Shown here piece after piece: positions 20,691 through 29,476 of a stretch of 64,000 nucleotides of DNA (its first letter is position 1; each line of letters starts with the position of its first letter). This DNA is from Flammeovirga yaeyamensis. GTDB taxonomy: Bacteria; Bacteroidota; Bacteroidia; Cytophagales; Flammeovirgaceae. The notes beneath the pieces are model-generated. The model ran no database searches. It had not been told where the DNA came from and saw only the letters and a program-made list of their open reading frames with translations. Position numbers and translations under genes: made by a program. The stretch spans positions 1,798,001 through 1,862,000 of the forward strand of contig NZ_CP076133.1 in NCBI RefSeq assembly GCF_018736045.1. The letters are read 5' to 3'.

Positions 20691-22145
20691 CTAACCTTCG
20701 ATAACTTTTTCAGATTGTTCTTCTTCTATGGCTCCTGATTTCTTTGTGTAACGATTAAATAATATCAACAGTATTAATGAAGCGGCTACACCTATCCCTA
20801 ATGATAAATTATAATCCAATCCGAATCCTTCAGGACTAACAAAAATAAAAGTAACGACTACTACAGTCATAAACATTGCAGGTACGAGCACCAATAAAAC
20901 ACTCTTGGCTTGTTGGTGCAGATAAACAACGATGGTCCATAAAACAATAGTTGCCAAAACTTGATTGGACCAACCAAAGTACCTCCAAATAATTTGAAAA
21001 TTAATTTGTGTAAGTAATAAAGCGACGATGAAAATTGGAATAGTGACTATAATCCTACTTTTGATTGTATCTTGTTTATAGTTAAAGGCATCGGCCACCA
21101 TAATTCTCACACTTCTGAAAGCCGTATCTCCTGAAGTGATTGGGGCTGCAACTACACCAAAAATGGCTAAGACACCACCTACTCTTCCCAACATTGTGTT
21201 ACAAATGATATTCACTACCCATGCGGCATTATGTCCTTCTTCAGCCATAGTTTCACCTAACTGACTCACCCCTCCAAAAAAGGCCATGGCTGCTGCAGCC
21301 CATATCAATGCTACAATTCCTTCTGTAATCATTGCTCCAAAGAAGATCACTTTTCCTTCTTTCTCATTCGACATACATCTAGCCATTAAAGGTGATTGAG
21401 TGGAATGGAAACCAGAAATTGCTCCGCAAGCAATGGTGATAAATAACATTGGGAAAACCGGAAATTTTTCAGGTGATGTGTGCATATTAGTGAAACTACC
21501 CGTCGTTAATTCAGGGATTTCATACGTTCCCATCAATAAATTGATGAGTAACCCCACTGCCATAATTATTAATGATATTCCGAAAACAGGATATATTTTC
21601 CCTATCAGTTTATCGATAGGGATCATGGTTGCTAATATGTAATACAAAAATATAACAGCTAAAAGAATGGGTATTTCTATATCTACTAATCCATTTAAGA
21701 TAGTTGCTGGACCTTTCACAAAAACAACTCCTACAAGAATAAGCAAGACGACAGAAAAGATTCTCATGAATTGTTTCATTCCTAAACCGAGGTATTTGCC
21801 TACAATTTCTGGAATACTCGCTCCATCATGACGGATGGATAGCATCCCTGAAAAATAATCGTGTACTGCTCCAGCGAATATACAGCCGAAAACAATCCAT
21901 AAAAAAGCGACTGGTCCCCAAAGTGCACCAGATATTGCTCCAAAGATAGGTCCTAAACCCGCTATATTTAAAAATTGGATCAAGAAGATTTTCCATCTTT
22001 TTAATGGAACATAATCTACACCGTCTTGTTTTGTAATGGCTGGAGTTGGTCTGTTTTCGTCTGCTCCAAAATGTTTTTCAACAAAGTTTCCGTAAATAAA
22101 ATAAGCACCCACTAAAAGTGCTATGCAAGTTAAAAAAGTGATCAT
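20691..22145 (-). CDS. cstA: CstA-family carbon starvation protein (peptide/pyruvate carrier)
   Basis: A 484-residue multi-spanning membrane protein with the CstA signature near the start (RWKIFLIQFLNIAGLGPIFG and GAISGALWGPVAFLW), HDYFSGMLSIRHDG and SGFHSTQSPLMARCM. It belongs to the short CstA form, shorter than the ~700-residue E. coli CstA/BtsT. Family members take up pyruvate or peptides under carbon limitation. It is separated from the cytochrome assembly genes upstream by a hairpin at 22230-22264. Confidence 0.9.
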   Translation of the reverse strand: MITFLTCIALLVGAYFIYGNFVEKHFGADENRPTPAITKQDGVDYVPLKRWKIFLIQFLNIAGLGPIFGAISGALWGPVAFLWIVFGCIFAGAVHDYFSGMLSIRHDGASIPEIVGKYLGLGMKQFMRIFSVVLLILVGVVFVKGPATILNGLVDIEIPILLAVIFLYYILATMIPIDKLIGKIYPVFGISLIIMAVGLLINLLMGTYEIPELTTGSFTNMHTSPEKFPVFPMLFITIACGAISGFHSTQSPLMARCMSNEKEGKVIFFGAMITEGIVALIWAAAAMAFFGGVSQLGETMAEEGHNAAWVVNIICNTMLGRVGGVLAIFGVVAAPITSGDTAFRSVRIMVADAFNYKQDTIKSRIIVTIPIFIVALLLTQINFQIIWRYFGWSNQVLATIVLWTIVVYLHQQAKSVLLVLVPAMFMTVVVVTFIFVSPEGFGLDYNLSLGIGVAASLILLILFNRYTKKSGAIEEEQSEKVIEG

Positions 22146-22229
22146 GTGATGTTGTAATTGTCAATAGCTGGGTGAAGATAATTATAAAAGAGTAGCATTA
22201 ATAGTGTCTCATAAATTATTTACGCTCAG

Positions 22230-22264
22230 ATACATTTCAAGTCTCAAAATGACTTAAAATGTAT
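22230..22264. terminator. hairpin after the cytochrome operon
   Basis: ATACATTTCAAGTC pairs with GACTTAAAATGTAT around a 7-base loop (one mismatch). It lies 24 bp past the stop of ccsA and upstream of cstA. A clear T-tract on the minus side is missing, so it may be a weak terminator or an RNA-stabilising stem. Confidence 0.5.
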
Positions 22265-22287
22265 TTCCCAACGTCTTGAATTCCTAT

Positions 22288-23073
22288 CTAATTCGAATAG
22301 GTATGTACACTATTCAACCCTGAACTCATATAATTTAAACCAAACCAACAGATGAGTAATAAAATAAATGAACCACTTAAAACAAGGGTATGAAATGTCT
22401 TCTGTTTAGGTAAATAATGTCTTATGTGGATATAACCCAAATAAGCTAACCAAGTGATTAAAGCCCATGTTTCTTTAGGATCCCATGTCCAATAATGTCC
22501 CCAAGCTTCTTTTGCCCATAAACCACCAAATATTAAACCTAGGGATAAAAACCCGAAACCTATATATACATAATTATCGGCCATATATAGCACATTAATT
22601 TCCTTGTGTTGGACATACTTTTGGAAGATTCCTTTAAGCCCAATTAATGCTGATCCACCTAATAGTGCATAAGAAAATATATAGACAATAACATGAGGTA
22701 CAAACCATGGACTTTGCAATGCAGGCATTAAGGCTTTCTGGTAATTTTCGGGATGCATTACATTGATCATCAAGAAGACGATTCCCATTATTAAACTATA
22801 AATAATAATCCAAGCGTACCGCCATCTGTAATAAGCAATTAATCCAATGATTGGCATAAACAAACTGTACCATAACCTTGTCTCACCTAAAGTACGAAGT
22901 GGTGGCCTATCTAATTCCATCCATAAGCTGATAATGAAATAAGCCATTCCTAATACTCCAATTATAGTAATCGATGAAGCATATTTCTTATACCCCTTTG
23001 TAAGATAAAGTCCGCTACTTAGAGTCCATAAAAGAACACAAATTATACTGATATATATAAACTGATCCCACAT
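22288..23073 (-). CDS. ccsA: cytochrome c assembly protein CcsA (ResC-like)
   Basis: A 261-residue protein with about eight membrane helices and the haem-handling WWD-type motif WGHYWTWDPKETWALITW, with further conserved His residues. Together with CcsB/ResB it carries haem to and attaches it onto CXXCH motifs outside the inner membrane (system II). It starts 4 bp after the end of ccsB and is the last gene of the octaheme reductase operon, which explains its job: maturing an eight-haem protein. Confidence 0.9.
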   Translation of the reverse strand: MWDQFIYISIICVLLWTLSSGLYLTKGYKKYASSITIIGVLGMAYFIISLWMELDRPPLRTLGETRLWYSLFMPIIGLIAYYRWRYAWIIIYSLIMGIVFLMINVMHPENYQKALMPALQSPWFVPHVIVYIFSYALLGGSALIGLKGIFQKYVQHKEINVLYMADNYVYIGFGFLSLGLIFGGLWAKEAWGHYWTWDPKETWALITWLAYLGYIHIRHYLPKQKTFHTLVLSGSFILLLICWFGLNYMSSGLNSVHTYSN

Positions 23074-23077
23074 ATGT

Positions 23078-24313
23078 TTATTGCTTAATTATTTTTTGAT
23101 CCTTTCCCTTCCATATCAAATAAAATGCACCTAAGATCATTAAAAATAGGCCGAAGTAGACAATGGGTAACCAAGGGTCTTTTACTATCTCAACAATTGA
23201 ATAATTGGACCATTTCCCTAATTTATCATTGTAGCTAAATTGGTAAACTTCCCACCCTTTTATAGATAAAGGATGATTGACATCCACTTCCATAATTTCT
23301 GGATCTCCATTATCGGTATACACCTTTAACTCTGAGGCAAATCTTTTTGGTTCAGGAGGTAATAACGCCAAAGCATATTGATTATTTAAGTCTAATGTCT
23401 GAACATTTTGATATTTATTTTTTGCACCTATCCAACCTTCTTTAATCGCTCCATCAATGATCACTTTTACATAAGATGCTGTAGTAGAACCTATCTCATT
23501 AGAAGTTAAATACACATTATCTTCACCTTTAAAAGCTTCAGGTAGATATTGAGTTACTTGAATATTAAAGTTTAAAATCTTTTGATGATTACCTGTTTTT
23601 GCTTCAAAAAAATTATCAGCTGATGGAATGAATTCACCTTTCTGCTTATCAAATAATGCGATATTCGATGGAAACACCTCCATTTTGAATTTCTGTAATT
23701 CAAATGCAAATGGTAATTCTATGGTTTCATCATTTTGATTTTGAGCCGTAAAGACCACTTCACTGTAAGGTAAATACATTTTTAGTCGTTGCAAATCAGA
23801 CGATCCTAAACCTCCAGCTAATAATGCCAACCAAAGTCCAAAATGATTCATCAGAAAACCAATATTCGATTTCTTAAATGGTATAGTTCTCTTTAATGTA
23901 ACAAAGCCTAAAGCTGTTAAAAAGAAAAACATAACCAATAAAAAAGGAATACTTTGTGTGATTTGATGTAAACCTAGAAAGGTATAAACCTTATTGTTTG
24001 AGACCTCTGTTTGTGGAATAAACCCTAACAAAATAGTATAGAACAAAACAAAGAGTATCGATACAATTGATGCCGGAATACTACAAAACCAAACCACTAC
24101 TTTTGACTTCCTGAATAACAAAAAGGAAATCAATAAAAGATTAAAGTAACCTAATCCAAAATACACATTAAATGGATATTTTATAGCAGTTAATGTGAGC
24201 CTTGGAAATAGATTCTGCAAAATTACTCCCAATAAAAGTAAGGCTATGTGAACCACCAAAGCCACTTTATAATTATAAAGCTGCTTCGGTGAAAGATTTA
24301 ATAAATTTGACAT
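23078..24313 (-). CDS. ccsB: cytochrome c biogenesis protein ResB/CcsB
   Basis: A 411-residue protein with four N-terminal helices, a large soluble domain and one C-terminal helix, the ResB layout. The family end signature is visible (GWEVYQFSYNDKLGKWS then VKDPWLPIVYFGLFLMILG). It works with CcsA in haem export and ligation. It starts 6 bp after the upstream permease gene. Confidence 0.88.
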   Translation of the reverse strand: MSNLLNLSPKQLYNYKVALVVHIALLLLGVILQNLFPRLTLTAIKYPFNVYFGLGYFNLLLISFLLFRKSKVVVWFCSIPASIVSILFVLFYTILLGFIPQTEVSNNKVYTFLGLHQITQSIPFLLVMFFFLTALGFVTLKRTIPFKKSNIGFLMNHFGLWLALLAGGLGSSDLQRLKMYLPYSEVVFTAQNQNDETIELPFAFELQKFKMEVFPSNIALFDKQKGEFIPSADNFFEAKTGNHQKILNFNIQVTQYLPEAFKGEDNVYLTSNEIGSTTASYVKVIIDGAIKEGWIGAKNKYQNVQTLDLNNQYALALLPPEPKRFASELKVYTDNGDPEIMEVDVNHPLSIKGWEVYQFSYNDKLGKWSNYSIVEIVKDPWLPIVYFGLFLMILGAFYLIWKGKDQKIIKQ

Positions 24314-24319
24314 ATCAAT

Positions 24320-25534
24320 TTAACTACACCCTCCCTGAATTTTAACTTTCTTCTTCACTCTAATCACAGGTTTCTGTTTCATTTTAAGTGCCAAAACTGG
24401 TAATTGTATTCTAGCTTTATCCCTAAATCGTTTATTAAATTGATCCTGCATACTTGGATTATCGGGTAATTCTTGAGGTGTCATTATAGTAATGTAGAAA
24501 CTATTGGCACTACCCTCAAGTACATATACATTATGATAATTAAGTTTATTCATGATGTAATAAGCACTTTTTGCCTCGTCCATATTATCCGCATAAATTA
24601 CAGTAATTTTTGATGGATCTTTAAACATTACCTCGTACTTTCTATCTTGAATAGAATCTAAGGCTATGTTAAACGATGTAGGAATATTTTGCTTTGCAAA
24701 TAATGATTTATCTCTCAGATCGATCACATTAACGGTACTGTCTTTTTCTTGTTGTAAGAGTTTATATGCGAGTTTATCATGAGAATAGTATCTAAAATCT
24801 GTGTTCTCCAATACTTTATCAGATTGACTTTGATGTACTAATCTTTCTGATTTATCTGGAGTGAAATTCACCCATAAAGCAATTACCGAAAAGATGACAC
24901 CGAAGCTTCCGTATGCCAACTTCAGTTTGTTTGATTTTAAGATTTTATCTTCTCTATCATTTACTTTATTTTCGATAAAATAGGTAGCAACAAATGCCAT
25001 TAAGGCGACTAAAGTGAGAAGAACTGTGAATGTTTCTTTTGTAACACCAAGCACTTCATAAGCGGTTAAACCACCCAGATTATTTGATGAATAAATAGAC
25101 TCATACAACGGAAAGAATTCTCCAAAAAGATAAATCCCAATGCCACCTCCCAATACAAAGACCATAGCATCAATCCTACCTACTGTTGCACCTACAATAC
25201 TTGTGCCTGGACAAAACCCGCCAATAATAAAGCCTAATCCCATAATACCTCCACCGATAATGGCAGAGTAAAGAAAAGTAGGATTAATGTATATCAAACT
25301 AAGGTCTAACCACCCTAATTTGGCAAAAACCATTACACCTAACATGGCTGTAACACCTGCAGTAAAAAATACTCTAAGTACGGTAAAATCGTAACCGTAA
25401 AACAAACCTGCTAATTTTTTTGTCGATGAAAAGCCAGCCTGTTCTAATGCGAACCCAAAACCAAAACCTACCAATAAAGCGACTAATAAGTTAAGGTCTG
25501 TATTAATTATTTCTGGAACTAATGGAGCTATCAT
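24320..25534 (-). CDS. YeeE/YedE sulfur-transport protein fused to a Cys-less rhodanese-like domain
   Basis: A 404-residue protein. The N-terminal ~200 residues are a YeeE/YedE membrane domain with the conserved Cys motif GGFCPGTSIVG. A further helix follows, then a rhodanese-like domain at ~250-350 (VNVIDLRDKSLFAKQNIPTS). The expected active-site loop with Cys reads VIYADNMDEA, so the thiosulfate-sulfurtransferase Cys is absent and the domain is probably non-catalytic. The protein ends in a basic tail with Cys next to last. Family members (TsuA) take up thiosulfate. With the next gene it forms a two-half transporter in the tetrathionate reductase operon. Confidence 0.85.
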   Translation of the reverse strand: MIAPLVPEIINTDLNLLVALLVGFGFGFALEQAGFSSTKKLAGLFYGYDFTVLRVFFTAGVTAMLGVMVFAKLGWLDLSLIYINPTFLYSAIIGGGIMGLGFIIGGFCPGTSIVGATVGRIDAMVFVLGGGIGIYLFGEFFPLYESIYSSNNLGGLTAYEVLGVTKETFTVLLTLVALMAFVATYFIENKVNDREDKILKSNKLKLAYGSFGVIFSVIALWVNFTPDKSERLVHQSQSDKVLENTDFRYYSHDKLAYKLLQQEKDSTVNVIDLRDKSLFAKQNIPTSFNIALDSIQDRKYEVMFKDPSKITVIYADNMDEAKSAYYIMNKLNYHNVYVLEGSANSFYITIMTPQELPDNPSMQDQFNKRFRDKARIQLPVLALKMKQKPVIRVKKKVKIQGGCS

Positions 25535-25546
25535 TATCGTATTATT

Positions 25547-26065
25547 TTATATCCAAAGTTTTCTAAAAGTATAAGCGAAAAGGTAGGCACCACCAAAAAT
25601 GAAGAGCATGGTAAGAATACCGCCTGCAGACATTACCGACATACCACTTAAAGCTGCTCCACTGGTACATCCTCTTCCAAACTGAGAACCTATTCCAAAC
25701 AAGGCTCCACCAACAAGCGCAGCTATTAATCTTGTTTTATTGGATATTTTTGGTCCTTTTTGAATTTCAAAACGCATTCTTCCTGCAGCAATACCGGAGA
25801 AAAGAGCTCCGAGAATGACACCCACGACTTCAAAAACCAACCACGATTTTAATGGTCCTCCATCTTCATGGGCTTTCGCATAATTTGCATAGTAAGGGAC
25901 TTCTTGATAATGTGTTGGTGCCACATTAGAAACAGTTTCCATCACTACACTTTTAACAGCACCACTTGCTCCCAATCCTCTTCCGGTGAGATATATAGCA
26001 CCCAATAATACTAATCCGAGTAGAATCCCAGCTAAATAGGGATTCATAAATTTATCTTTTTTCAT
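25547..26065 (-). CDS. YeeE/YedE family sulfur-transport protein (second half)
   Basis: A 172-residue protein with four to five membrane helices and the family Cys motif FGRGCTSGAALSGMS. Such short proteins occur in pairs with a longer YeeE partner, here the gene 12 bp downstream. The likely role is moving thiosulfate or another sulfur species produced by the reductase. The start ATG at 26065 lies 12 bp after the cytochrome b gene. Confidence 0.85.
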   Translation of the reverse strand: MKKDKFMNPYLAGILLGLVLLGAIYLTGRGLGASGAVKSVVMETVSNVAPTHYQEVPYYANYAKAHEDGGPLKSWLVFEVVGVILGALFSGIAAGRMRFEIQKGPKISNKTRLIAALVGGALFGIGSQFGRGCTSGAALSGMSVMSAGGILTMLFIFGGAYLFAYTFRKLWI

Positions 26066-26077
26066 AACCTATTTGCT

Positions 26078-26719
26078 TTAAACTTCTACTACTTCTTTTT
26101 TCTTTTCTTCTTCTACTTCGATTTCTTCATACCCTGTGATCATAGCTTTGATATTTTCAGTGACGGTATGTCCTGTAGTGGTCATATACACATGTACTAT
26201 AACAAACTGAACCAAAAAATAAGCGCCTAGAGTGTGCCAAAAAGCGATACTATCTAAACTGAAAAATTCTATGGAATGTAGTTGTCCTCCATACATAAAT
26301 CGGAACAACATATAAAGTAGCCCTGTGAAAACCATTAAAGGAATAAATATCAATTTTAAACCTAAATAAGTGATGACCTGCAAGGGGTTCATTTTCTTTC
26401 TCACTGTTTTTGTCACTGGATGAGGATGACCATGAAAAATACCATAAGTATAGTATTTCACCTGATCTACCAACTTATTTAAAGTGGGAATATATTGTTT
26501 CCATTCTCCTGTAGTGAAATGCCAGAAAATTGTAAAAACAATCAACACCATCAATGCAATAGAAGACCAATTATGAACATTGACTGCATTTTCGAATCCA
26601 AGAATTTTGTATGATCCATGAATCTCGAAGCCAGTAAACATCAATAAAGAAATCAAGGCCGCTTGTGCCCAATGCCAGAACCTTTCGAATGATTTGTATA
26701 TATAAACTTGCTTTTTCAT
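26078..26719 (-). CDS. membrane cytochrome b subunit
   Basis: A 213-residue protein with four to five helices and spaced His residues suited to bis-His haem b ligation: RFWHWAQ near the start, NVHNWSS, FWHTLGAYF and VIVHVYMTTTGHT. It is similar to the thiosulfate reductase/formate dehydrogenase type cytochrome b family. It should pass electrons from the quinol pool to the octaheme protein encoded 8 bp upstream. The acidic and basic C-terminal tail (EEEKKKEVVEV) is cytoplasmic and of low complexity. Confidence 0.85.
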   Translation of the reverse strand: MKKQVYIYKSFERFWHWAQAALISLLMFTGFEIHGSYKILGFENAVNVHNWSSIALMVLIVFTIFWHFTTGEWKQYIPTLNKLVDQVKYYTYGIFHGHPHPVTKTVRKKMNPLQVITYLGLKLIFIPLMVFTGLLYMLFRFMYGGQLHSIEFFSLDSIAFWHTLGAYFLVQFVIVHVYMTTTGHTVTENIKAMITGYEEIEVEEEKKKEVVEV

Positions 26720-26727
26720 GGCATTTA

Positions 26728-28287
26728 TTAATTAATTATTTTAAAGTAAACTCGTATAATTGCATGAGTGACAACTCCTAGAATTGATAAGAGTATAAGC
26801 CATTTCCCAGCTTGATCCAACCAATCTGTAGTATCCCTGCCCGGCATATAAAAGCCCGCTAGTTGAAACAATCTACCCTCTGATGCTCTTGTATGACACT
26901 CGACACAAGACATACTATTTTCTTTAGGAGATACCATGTGATTGATCGGCCAATACATTTCTGTTTTGGCAAAATCCACTTTCCCACTAAACGGCAATCC
27001 TAGCTTTTTCTGACCAATTCTTGAGGCTTCTACCCAATCAAAATCTGTCCAATACGCGCCTGAACCTTTTTCTGGATTAAAGGTATATGGTTGTATTAAA
27101 ATCTTATTTTCTGGATCATAAGGTTGTACTGCTCGATGGACTTTAACCGGAATAATTTTTCCATCTGCATAACTACCGTGCAATGTATTTATCTGAATAG
27201 GTGATAACGTGTCTGCTTTATCACCAAATACGTAATGATCTGCTGTACCATTAAAGAAAATATATTCTGGTTTTACGTTTTTTTCCCAAGTAAATGATCC
27301 TTTGATCGATAAGTAATCATGATTCCCCATTTCATCTTCAGTATGATAAGGTTTACCATCTTTCAACTTACCGGCAGTTGACCAATCCCATGTCATCTTT
27401 GTTGCATTCTCTTTTGCATAAGTAGGAATATGACAAGTCTGACAAGCAATTTTTTTCGTATGACTATTTAATATGTCATTTTGATGTGCTATTGAAGTAT
27501 GACAATCTTCACAAGTCGCTCTATTTTTATTCTCTGATGATAAAGAATACAATTTACCTTTAATGTTATGATTCTCTGCAACATGACAATCGGTGCAAGA
27601 TAAATCGATACCATCCGAAGCCATATGTACATCTACCTCTCTAGAGCAATCCAATTGAGCCACTTCTAGGTCACCATGTTTTACATTATTACCTCCTCCA
27701 GAAAAGAAGTGGCAAGTGCCGCAATTTGCTTTTGAGGTATGTCCAACACTCTGAGCCACCAATTTTAAATCAACTTTATCATTAGGTTTGCCCCAACCTC
27801 CATTTTTAATATAATCGTCTACACCATTATGGCAAGCTAGGCAATCGACATTCTTTTCCGTCGCAAAAAACACTTCATTCTTTTCGTATCCATATCCAAT
27901 ATGACACTTAGCACAAGCTTGTTCATTACCGGTAGCACCAATACAAAAATTATTGATAATGTTTTTCTTTCCAAGGTAAGTAACTCCTCGACCTTCGATG
28001 TATTCTTCTCTTTCCCAATTCCAGTGGTTCGATTCCATGACTTCATGATGTCGTTCCTGATGACAAGAGATACAAGCGGTCGTTACATCCGTTGGATTGA
28101 TAAAATCTTGTTGAAGAATTTCGAACTTACTGTGATCTACAATTTTCTTTTTTTTCTTGGAAAACTTTTGTTTCAATTCAACTAAGTTGGTGTTTGCTTT
28201 TGATGATTCCACATCAGACCAAAATACGTTAAATAATACAATAGCTAGAAAGTTAAAGAAAACAATAATTAGTATATTTTTTTTCAT
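26728..28287 (-). CDS. otr: octaheme tetrathionate reductase family cytochrome c
   Basis: A 519-residue protein with one N-terminal anchor or signal (IVFFNFLAIVLFNVFW), eight CXXCH haem sites (CISCH, CAKCH, CLACH, CGTCH, CTDCH, CEDCH, CQTCH, CVECH) and a C-terminal membrane helix. Haem number, length and order match the octaheme tetrathionate reductase (OTR) family, which in vitro reduces tetrathionate and also nitrite and hydroxylamine. It is the first gene of a six-gene operon with cytochrome b, sulfur permeases and CcsB/CcsA. This suggests respiratory reduction of oxidised sulfur or nitrogen compounds at low oxygen. The physiological substrate is not settled for the family. Confidence 0.9.
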   Translation of the reverse strand: MKKNILIIVFFNFLAIVLFNVFWSDVESSKANTNLVELKQKFSKKKKKIVDHSKFEILQQDFINPTDVTTACISCHQERHHEVMESNHWNWEREEYIEGRGVTYLGKKNIINNFCIGATGNEQACAKCHIGYGYEKNEVFFATEKNVDCLACHNGVDDYIKNGGWGKPNDKVDLKLVAQSVGHTSKANCGTCHFFSGGGNNVKHGDLEVAQLDCSREVDVHMASDGIDLSCTDCHVAENHNIKGKLYSLSSENKNRATCEDCHTSIAHQNDILNSHTKKIACQTCHIPTYAKENATKMTWDWSTAGKLKDGKPYHTEDEMGNHDYLSIKGSFTWEKNVKPEYIFFNGTADHYVFGDKADTLSPIQINTLHGSYADGKIIPVKVHRAVQPYDPENKILIQPYTFNPEKGSGAYWTDFDWVEASRIGQKKLGLPFSGKVDFAKTEMYWPINHMVSPKENSMSCVECHTRASEGRLFQLAGFYMPGRDTTDWLDQAGKWLILLSILGVVTHAIIRVYFKIIN

Positions 28288-28316
28288 TTAGCTTACTGTT
28301 TTTTTGTTTCATTTCT

Positions 28317-28365
28317 TATTGTAAATTTACGCACTCAAGAAGCCCATTTTGTTGACTTTGATCAA
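28317..28365 (-). promoter_or_regulatory. predicted reductase operon promoter with FNR-like dyad
   Basis: TTGACTTTGATCAA at 28352-28365 differs by one base from the FNR consensus TTGAT-N4-ATCAA. On the minus strand TAAATTTA (28329 down to 28322) resembles the Bacteroidetes -7 element TAnnTTTG. A start near 28317 would place the dyad centre about 41-42 bp upstream, a class II activator position. A Crp/Fnr gene lies about 1.1 kb upstream. Confidence 0.6.
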
Positions 28366-28412
28366 TGATTCCTAGATTTTAGTTAATGCTATGTTATTGA
28401 TTTAGTGACACA

Positions 28413-28428
28413 TGTGACAAATGTTACA
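28413..28428. promoter_or_regulatory. Crp-like dyad TGTGAC-N4-GTTACA
   Basis: TGTGACAAATGTTACA overlaps the end of the cyclase gene, ~60 bp above the FNR-like dyad. The same pattern (TGTGACAGAAGTTACA) stands in front of the efflux operon at 36980-36995, so it may be a second site of the linked Crp/Fnr regulator or of another Crp-family protein. Confidence 0.5.
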
Positions 28429-29476
28429 TTTTTATGGGAGTATACAATTCTAATTCTTTTCCTCCTCCTTTTACCCGTCTAAATCCGTGATATTCGAAGT
28501 TTTCCAGTTCCTGTTTTGCTGTATCTAAAAGTTGTTTTGTTACCACAATTTCCGAGTGAAAAAGATCGCAATACTGTTGAATTTTTGAGGTAACATTTAT
28601 CGCTTCACCATGAAAACAAAGTTCTTTTTTTAACTGACCAATTGTGGTTGTCATCACCTTCCCACTATGCAATGCCATCTTAAATTGAGGAGCTATTCCA
28701 TATTTATTCAAAAAATAAGGTGCACTCTTTTTGATGGTGTCTAAACATGCATTTGCACCATCTAGATAGGCATTTTTGTGTTTATCATTTACTTTCCAAG
28801 TAATCACCACCTCATCTCCTACATATTGGAAAATATCTCCATAATAATCATAGATCACACTAAATTTTTCGAAAACATCTTTAAGGAAATTACTGTATCG
28901 TTCTTCCCCTAATTGATTGGCTATTTGAGTTGAATTATTTAAATCAGCAAATAAGAATACTCTTTCTTCAGAGGTGGATGAACTGTATTTATCAAATAGC
29001 ATTTTCTTAAGATGAAGTGGGCCTATCATTTCGTCTAATTCCAAAAAAGAATATTCGATAATTTTTAATGGAAATAAATAAACGATCAGTATATATTCAT
29101 TCAATACTAAATGATACATCGTCATGAAAACTGAAAGTAATTTGAGAAGAAAAATTGTGAAAAGGATTTCAATCGTAAAGGAAAATAGTAATTGATAAAA
29201 TTTTGTTAGTTGAAAATCGTAAAGCTTTAATAAATATCTTCGGGTAAATAAGGCAGCACTATTGATAGTTAAAATAATAAGAATGCTTCTAAAAACTAAA
29301 CTTAAGTTAATTGCATTAAAACTTGGGTAACTCATTAAAACAAATTCATGCACCAAAGCTACCACCCATAATAAAATACCATACAATAAATGATGATACA
29401 CCTGTCGGCCTTTAAATAATAACTTATGTGTATTAATGATTTTCATGAATAAGTTTTGTGAGATTTTCGTAATCAA
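28424..29476 (-). CDS. membrane adenylate/guanylate cyclase (class III)
   Basis: A 350-residue protein with four to five membrane helices in the first ~150 residues and a class III nucleotide cyclase domain at ~165-345. The two metal-binding Asp sites are present (VFLFADLNNSTQIANQ and YVGDEVVITWKV), and FHGEAINVTSKIQQYC fits the family. The start overlaps the end of the Crp/Fnr gene by 44 bp; an internal ATG (residue 11) is possible. A cyclase coupled to a Crp-type regulator suggests local production of the cyclic nucleotide sensed by it. Product (cAMP or cGMP) cannot be told from what I see. Confidence 0.85.
   Translation of the reverse strand: MITKISQNLFMKIINTHKLLFKGRQVYHHLLYGILLWVVALVHEFVLMSYPSFNAINLSLVFRSILIILTINSAALFTRRYLLKLYDFQLTKFYQLLFSFTIEILFTIFLLKLLSVFMTMYHLVLNEYILIVYLFPLKIIEYSFLELDEMIGPLHLKKMLFDKYSSSTSEERVFLFADLNNSTQIANQLGEERYSNFLKDVFEKFSVIYDYYGDIFQYVGDEVVITWKVNDKHKNAYLDGANACLDTIKKSAPYFLNKYGIAPQFKMALHSGKVMTTTIGQLKKELCFHGEAINVTSKIQQYCDLFHSEIVVTKQLLDTAKQELENFEYHGFRRVKGGGKELELYTPIKM

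Noticed and set aside
22230-22264. Strong intrinsic terminator after ccsA
   Set aside because: The stem is good but no T-tract follows on the minus strand, so it is listed only as a moderate-confidence hairpin.
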